A stretch of DNA of 8,049 nucleotides, taken from the NCBI GenBank assembly GCA_900556455.1, contig USOV01000036.1:1-8049 (forward strand), in the 5' to 3' direction. Shown here in pieces: positions 6,062 through 8,049 of the stretch (position 1 is its first letter; each line of letters opens with the position of its first letter). A program made the translations under genes and the position numbers. The notes under the pieces were generated by a model. That model saw nothing but the letters and a program-made list of their open reading frames with translations. It was not told the DNA's origin and made no database searches. The stretch comes from an uncultured Clostridium sp. (GTDB lineage Bacteria > Bacillota > Clostridia > TANB77 > CAG-508).

Positions 6062-6100
6062 AAAAAAACCCCCTTATATTATTTTATAATGGGCTTTTTT
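6060..6100 (-). terminator. Rho-independent terminator of lexA
   Basis: Minus strand, 17 nt after the lexA stop: AAAAAAGCCCATTATA pairs with TATAAGGGGGTTTTTT (two mismatched positions) around a short A/T loop, and the T-run totals nine. The plus strand also shows a T-rich tail, so it may work both ways. Confidence 0.62.
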
Positions 6101-6116
6101 ATTTTTTTTATTCATT

Positions 6117-6761
6117 TTAATTTATTTTTCTAAATACACCTGCAACTTTTCCTAAGATTTTGCAGTTTGGTACTATTATTGGATCCATTGTGCTGTTTTC
6201 TGGTTGTAATCTGATATGGTCTTTTTCTTTATAAAATGTTTTTACTGTTGCTTCATCTCCTATTAATGCTACTACTATTTCACCATTTCTTGCTATATCT
6301 TGTTTTTTAACTAGAATATAATCTCCATTTAATATTCCAGCTTCTATCATACTTTCTCCTCTAACTACTAGCATAAAACTTTCACTATTTCCTACAAAAT
6401 CGATTGGTATAGGAAAAGTATCTGTTATATTTTCTACTGCAAGTATTGGTTCTCCTGCTGTAATTTTTCCTATTACAGGTACATCTGCAAGTTCTTTTCC
6501 ATTATATATTGGTTTTGGTTCTTCCTTTTTTCCACCTTTTAATAATTTTAAGGCTCTACCTTTTTGGTCTTCTTTTGATATATAACCTTTTTCTCTTAAT
6601 TTGGCAATATAAGTATGAACAGTTGCAGTAGAACTTAGCCCAACTGCTTTTCCTATTTCTCTTACTGATGGTGGATATCCTTTATCATTTATTTGTTTTT
6701 CTATAAATTTTAGTATAGCCTTTTCTCTTTTATTTAACTCTTCTTTATCTTTCTTTTTCAT
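6117..6761 (-). CDS. lexA: LexA SOS repressor
   Basis: Transcriptional repressor of DNA-damage response genes that cleaves itself when stimulated by RecA filaments. The product is 214 aa, the usual size. The N-terminal winged helix-turn-helix (1-70) contains YPPSVREIGKAVGLSSTATVH, the recognition region of LexA. The S24-type peptidase half has the scissile Ala102-Gly103 (KITAGEP), catalytic Ser137 (RGESM) and Lys174 (ATVKTF), all intact. The ATG at 6761 has GGGAG 10 nt upstream. The gene starts 39 nt after plsX and has its own promoter inside the plsX end. It is followed by a terminator. The spacer between the wing and the cleavage site is Lys/Gly-rich. Confidence 0.97.
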   Translation of the reverse strand: MKKKDKEELNKREKAILKFIEKQINDKGYPPSVREIGKAVGLSSTATVHTYIAKLREKGYISKEDQKGRALKLLKGGKKEEPKPIYNGKELADVPVIGKITAGEPILAVENITDTFPIPIDFVGNSESFMLVVRGESMIEAGILNGDYILVKKQDIARNGEIVVALIGDEATVKTFYKEKDHIRLQPENSTMDPIIVPNCKILGKVAGVFRKIN

Positions 6762-6794
6762 CTTACAACAACTCCCAATTTTTTATTTGCCATA

Positions 6795-6823
6795 ATAATA
6801 TCATATGTTTTTTTGTTTGTCAA
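6795..6823 (-). promoter_or_regulatory. sigma-A promoter of lexA
   Basis: Minus strand: -35 TTGACA (6823-6818), a 17-nt spacer, -10 TATTAT (6800-6795). The -35 lies in the last codons of plsX (Phe-Asp-Lys) and the spacer ends at the plsX stop. The predicted leader before the lexA ATG is about 27 nt. Confidence 0.82.
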
Positions 6824-7850
6824 ACAAAAGTTTATTTTTTTCAAATTCTTCTTTCATTACTTCTACTGCATTACTTTTTACAAACCTTTCTGCCTGTTTT
6901 ATTGTAAAGTAAAATAAGTATTCATCACTACTTCCATGTGCTTTTACAACTGGTTTTTTTACTCCTAAAAATAATGCTCCTCCATATTCTTTATAATCCA
7001 TAGATTTTGAAAATTTCTTTATTGCTGGCATTGCCGGTAGTGCTCCAAGCATTGTAAATACATTTCTTTTTAGATTTTCTGTTAAAGACCTTTTAACAAA
7101 TTTGCCAAGTCCTTCTACTGTTTTTAAAAATACATTTCCAGTAAAACCATCTGTAATTATTGCATCTATTTCTCCTGAAAAGGCTTCTCTTCCTTCTACA
7201 TTTCCTATAAAGTTAATATTATATTCTTCAGCATTTTCTTTTATTAATTTATAGCTTTCCTTCGTTAATTCATTTCCTTTTGTTTCTTCTGTTCCAATAT
7301 TTAATAATCCTATTACTGGTTTTTCTACATTACAAATTTTTCTTAAGTATATATTTGCCATTTGTGCGAATTGTAATAAATTTAATGGCTTACAATTTGT
7401 ATTTGCACCTGCATCCATTAATAATAATCCCTTATTATATGCTGGTAGCATTGGTGCTATTGCTGGTCTATCTACTCCTTTTATCCTTCCAACTAAAAGA
7501 GTAGCTCCTGTTAATAATGCTCCAGAGTTCCCAGCTGATATAAATACGTCACCTTCTCCTTGTTTTAATAGATTAAAACCAACCACCATTGATGAATCTT
7601 TTTTTTGCTTTATGGCTTGTGTTGGAATATCTTCCATTTCTATTGTTTCTGTTGTATTATGTATTTTTATTTTGTCTGTAATTTCTGATATATTTTCTTT
7701 TCCATAAAATTCTTTTATTTTTGAGTTGATAATATTTTCATTTCCAACTAGTATAATTTCTGATTCTATTTCTTTTATTGCTCTTATTGCACCTTTTATT
7801 GTTGCATCTGGGGCATTATCTCCACCCATTGCATCTAAAATTATTTTCAT
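6801..7850 (-). CDS. plsX: Phosphate acyltransferase PlsX
   Basis: Peripheral membrane enzyme that converts acyl-ACP and phosphate to acyl-phosphate, the donor used by PlsY in the first step of phosphatidic acid synthesis. The product is 349 aa, normal for PlsX. Family marks: the N-terminus IILDAMGGDNAPDATIKG (3-20), ISAGNSGALLTGATLLVGRI (104-123), RPAIAP (128-133), MDAGANT (145-151), LLNIGTEETKGN (182-193), GNVEGRE (216-222), TDGFTGNVFLKT (233-244) and YGGALFLGVKKPVVKAHGSS (289-308). The start at 7850 is chosen because the conserved protein begins there and AAGGGA lies 7 nt upstream. An in-frame GTG at 7895 would add 15 unconserved residues. It is neither with fapR nor fabD/acpP here; the neighbours are a 5S rRNA upstream and lexA downstream. 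Confidence 0.97.
   Translation of the reverse strand: MKIILDAMGGDNAPDATIKGAIRAIKEIESEIILVGNENIINSKIKEFYGKENISEITDKIKIHNTTETIEMEDIPTQAIKQKKDSSMVVGFNLLKQGEGDVFISAGNSGALLTGATLLVGRIKGVDRPAIAPMLPAYNKGLLLMDAGANTNCKPLNLLQFAQMANIYLRKICNVEKPVIGLLNIGTEETKGNELTKESYKLIKENAEEYNINFIGNVEGREAFSGEIDAIITDGFTGNVFLKTVEGLGKFVKRSLTENLKRNVFTMLGALPAMPAIKKFSKSMDYKEYGGALFLGVKKPVVKAHGSSDEYLFYFTIKQAERFVKSNAVEVMKEEFEKNKLLFDKQKNI
6811..6829. promoter_or_regulatory. Perfect palindrome over the lexA -35, candidate operator
   Basis: TTTTGTTTG (6811-6819), one central base, CAAACAAAA (6821-6829): nine perfect pairs covering the whole -35 of lexA. A protein bound here would block the promoter. It does not match the usual Gram-positive LexA box GAAC-N4-GTTC, which I do not find near lexA. 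Since the palindrome also encodes the end of plsX, its conservation would be telling. Confidence 0.42.
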
Positions 7851-7962
7851 AAAATAATCCCTTCTTTTAGATAATTTTATTTTTATGGAGCCCACTGTGC
7901 TCCTCTACAATTTTTCATAAGCTACTTAACACTATCTTATATAGAATATATTGTATTTTTTT

Positions 7963-7991
7963 ATTTTATAATTTTATAAAGAAAATTGCAA
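7963..7991 (-). promoter_or_regulatory. sigma-A promoter of plsX
   Basis: Minus strand: -35 TTGCAA (7991-7986), a 17-nt spacer, -10 TAAAAT (7968-7963); the same hexamers as the secG promoter. The predicted leader before the plsX ATG is about 105 nt. It contains a small GGAGC/GCTCC hairpin (7885-7901) with no following T-run. No FapR-type site was recognised in the leader. Confidence 0.68.
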
Positions 7992-8002
7992 TAGTTTTAA
8001 GC

Positions 8003-8038
8003 AAAAAAAAAAAGCCTGGCAACTTCCTATCTTACCAG
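8003..8038 (-). terminator. Terminator at the end of the rRNA operon
   Basis: On the minus strand the last part of the 5S gene can fold as CTGGTAA/TTGCCAG (8038-8032 with 8022-8016) around a 9-nt loop, followed by GC and eleven Ts (8013-8003). This places an intrinsic terminator directly at the 5S 3' end. Confidence 0.65.
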
Positions 8039-8049
8039 CAGGGTAACCC
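8014..8049 (-). rRNA. rrf: 5S rRNA, 3' end only
   Basis: Read on the minus strand, the last 36 bases match the 3' part of bacterial 5S rRNA: the loop E/helix IV stretch TGGTAAGATAGGAAGTTG, then the closing helix I strand GCCAGGC, directly followed by eleven Ts. The rest of the gene, and presumably the 23S and 16S genes, lies beyond the window. Confidence 0.85.

Noticed and set aside
7280..7504. Open frame of 74 codons on the plus strand inside plsX
   Set aside because: Antisense to conserved PlsX motifs; the Leu/Tyr-rich product is what AT-rich antisense frames give.
7851..7895. GTG start 15 codons upstream of plsX with a GAGGAG-like site
   Set aside because: Conserved PlsX begins at the ATG at 7850, which has its own ribosome site; the upstream residues have no family resemblance.
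7894..7920. Tiny ORF of 11 codons in the plsX leader (starts MKNC)
   Set aside because: No good ribosome site before its ATG, no following attenuator with a T-run, and its length is expected by chance.

Overview
The window is strongly AT-rich and carries a spore-germinant receptor operon, the sporulation sigma factor SigH, a Gram-positive-type LexA, PlsX, SecG and clostridia-like tRNA/5S genes. This points to an endospore-forming member of the Bacillota, most likely class Clostridia. No species is assigned, and no mobile element, CRISPR array or phage gene is visible.

Layout. Positions 1-121 hold a leftward tRNA pair (tRNA-Val(TAC), then the 5' half of tRNA-Asp(GTC)) with a near-perfect sigma-A promoter at 140-168. 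Rightward from 222 to 4461 lies a germinant receptor operon: A subunit (intact), B subunit (intact), C subunit (split by one extra base near 3645) and a small two-helix membrane protein resembling the D subunits of germinant receptors (also shifted by one extra base). Everything to the right reads leftward: secG (4716-4465), tRNA-Thr with anticodon AGT (4933-4858), sigH (5645-5007), a compact leader or small RNA unit with its own promoter, 5' hairpin, Shine-Dalgarno (SD), five-codon ORF and 3' hairpin (about 5888-5737), a possible 46-residue protein gene (6061-5921), lexA (6761-6117), plsX (7850-6801) and the 3' end of a 5S rRNA (from 8049 to 8014).

How the parts relate. The ger operon encodes an inner-membrane nutrient receptor that triggers spore germination. 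SigH acts early in the opposite process, sporulation. SecG, PlsX and LexA are housekeeping functions (protein export, phospholipid synthesis, SOS response), each with a recognisable promoter. The ger operon meets secG tail to tail with only 3 bases between stop codons and no clear terminator.

Most worth a second look: (1) two independent +1-base frameshifts confined to the last two genes of the ger operon, while all other genes are open; (2) the free-standing promoter/hairpin/SD/mini-ORF/terminator unit upstream of sigH; (3) a 46-codon TTG-start ORF that begins inside the lexA terminator; (4) a 19-bp perfect palindrome over the lexA -35 element where a standard LexA box is absent; (5) the uncommon A34 tRNA-Thr.
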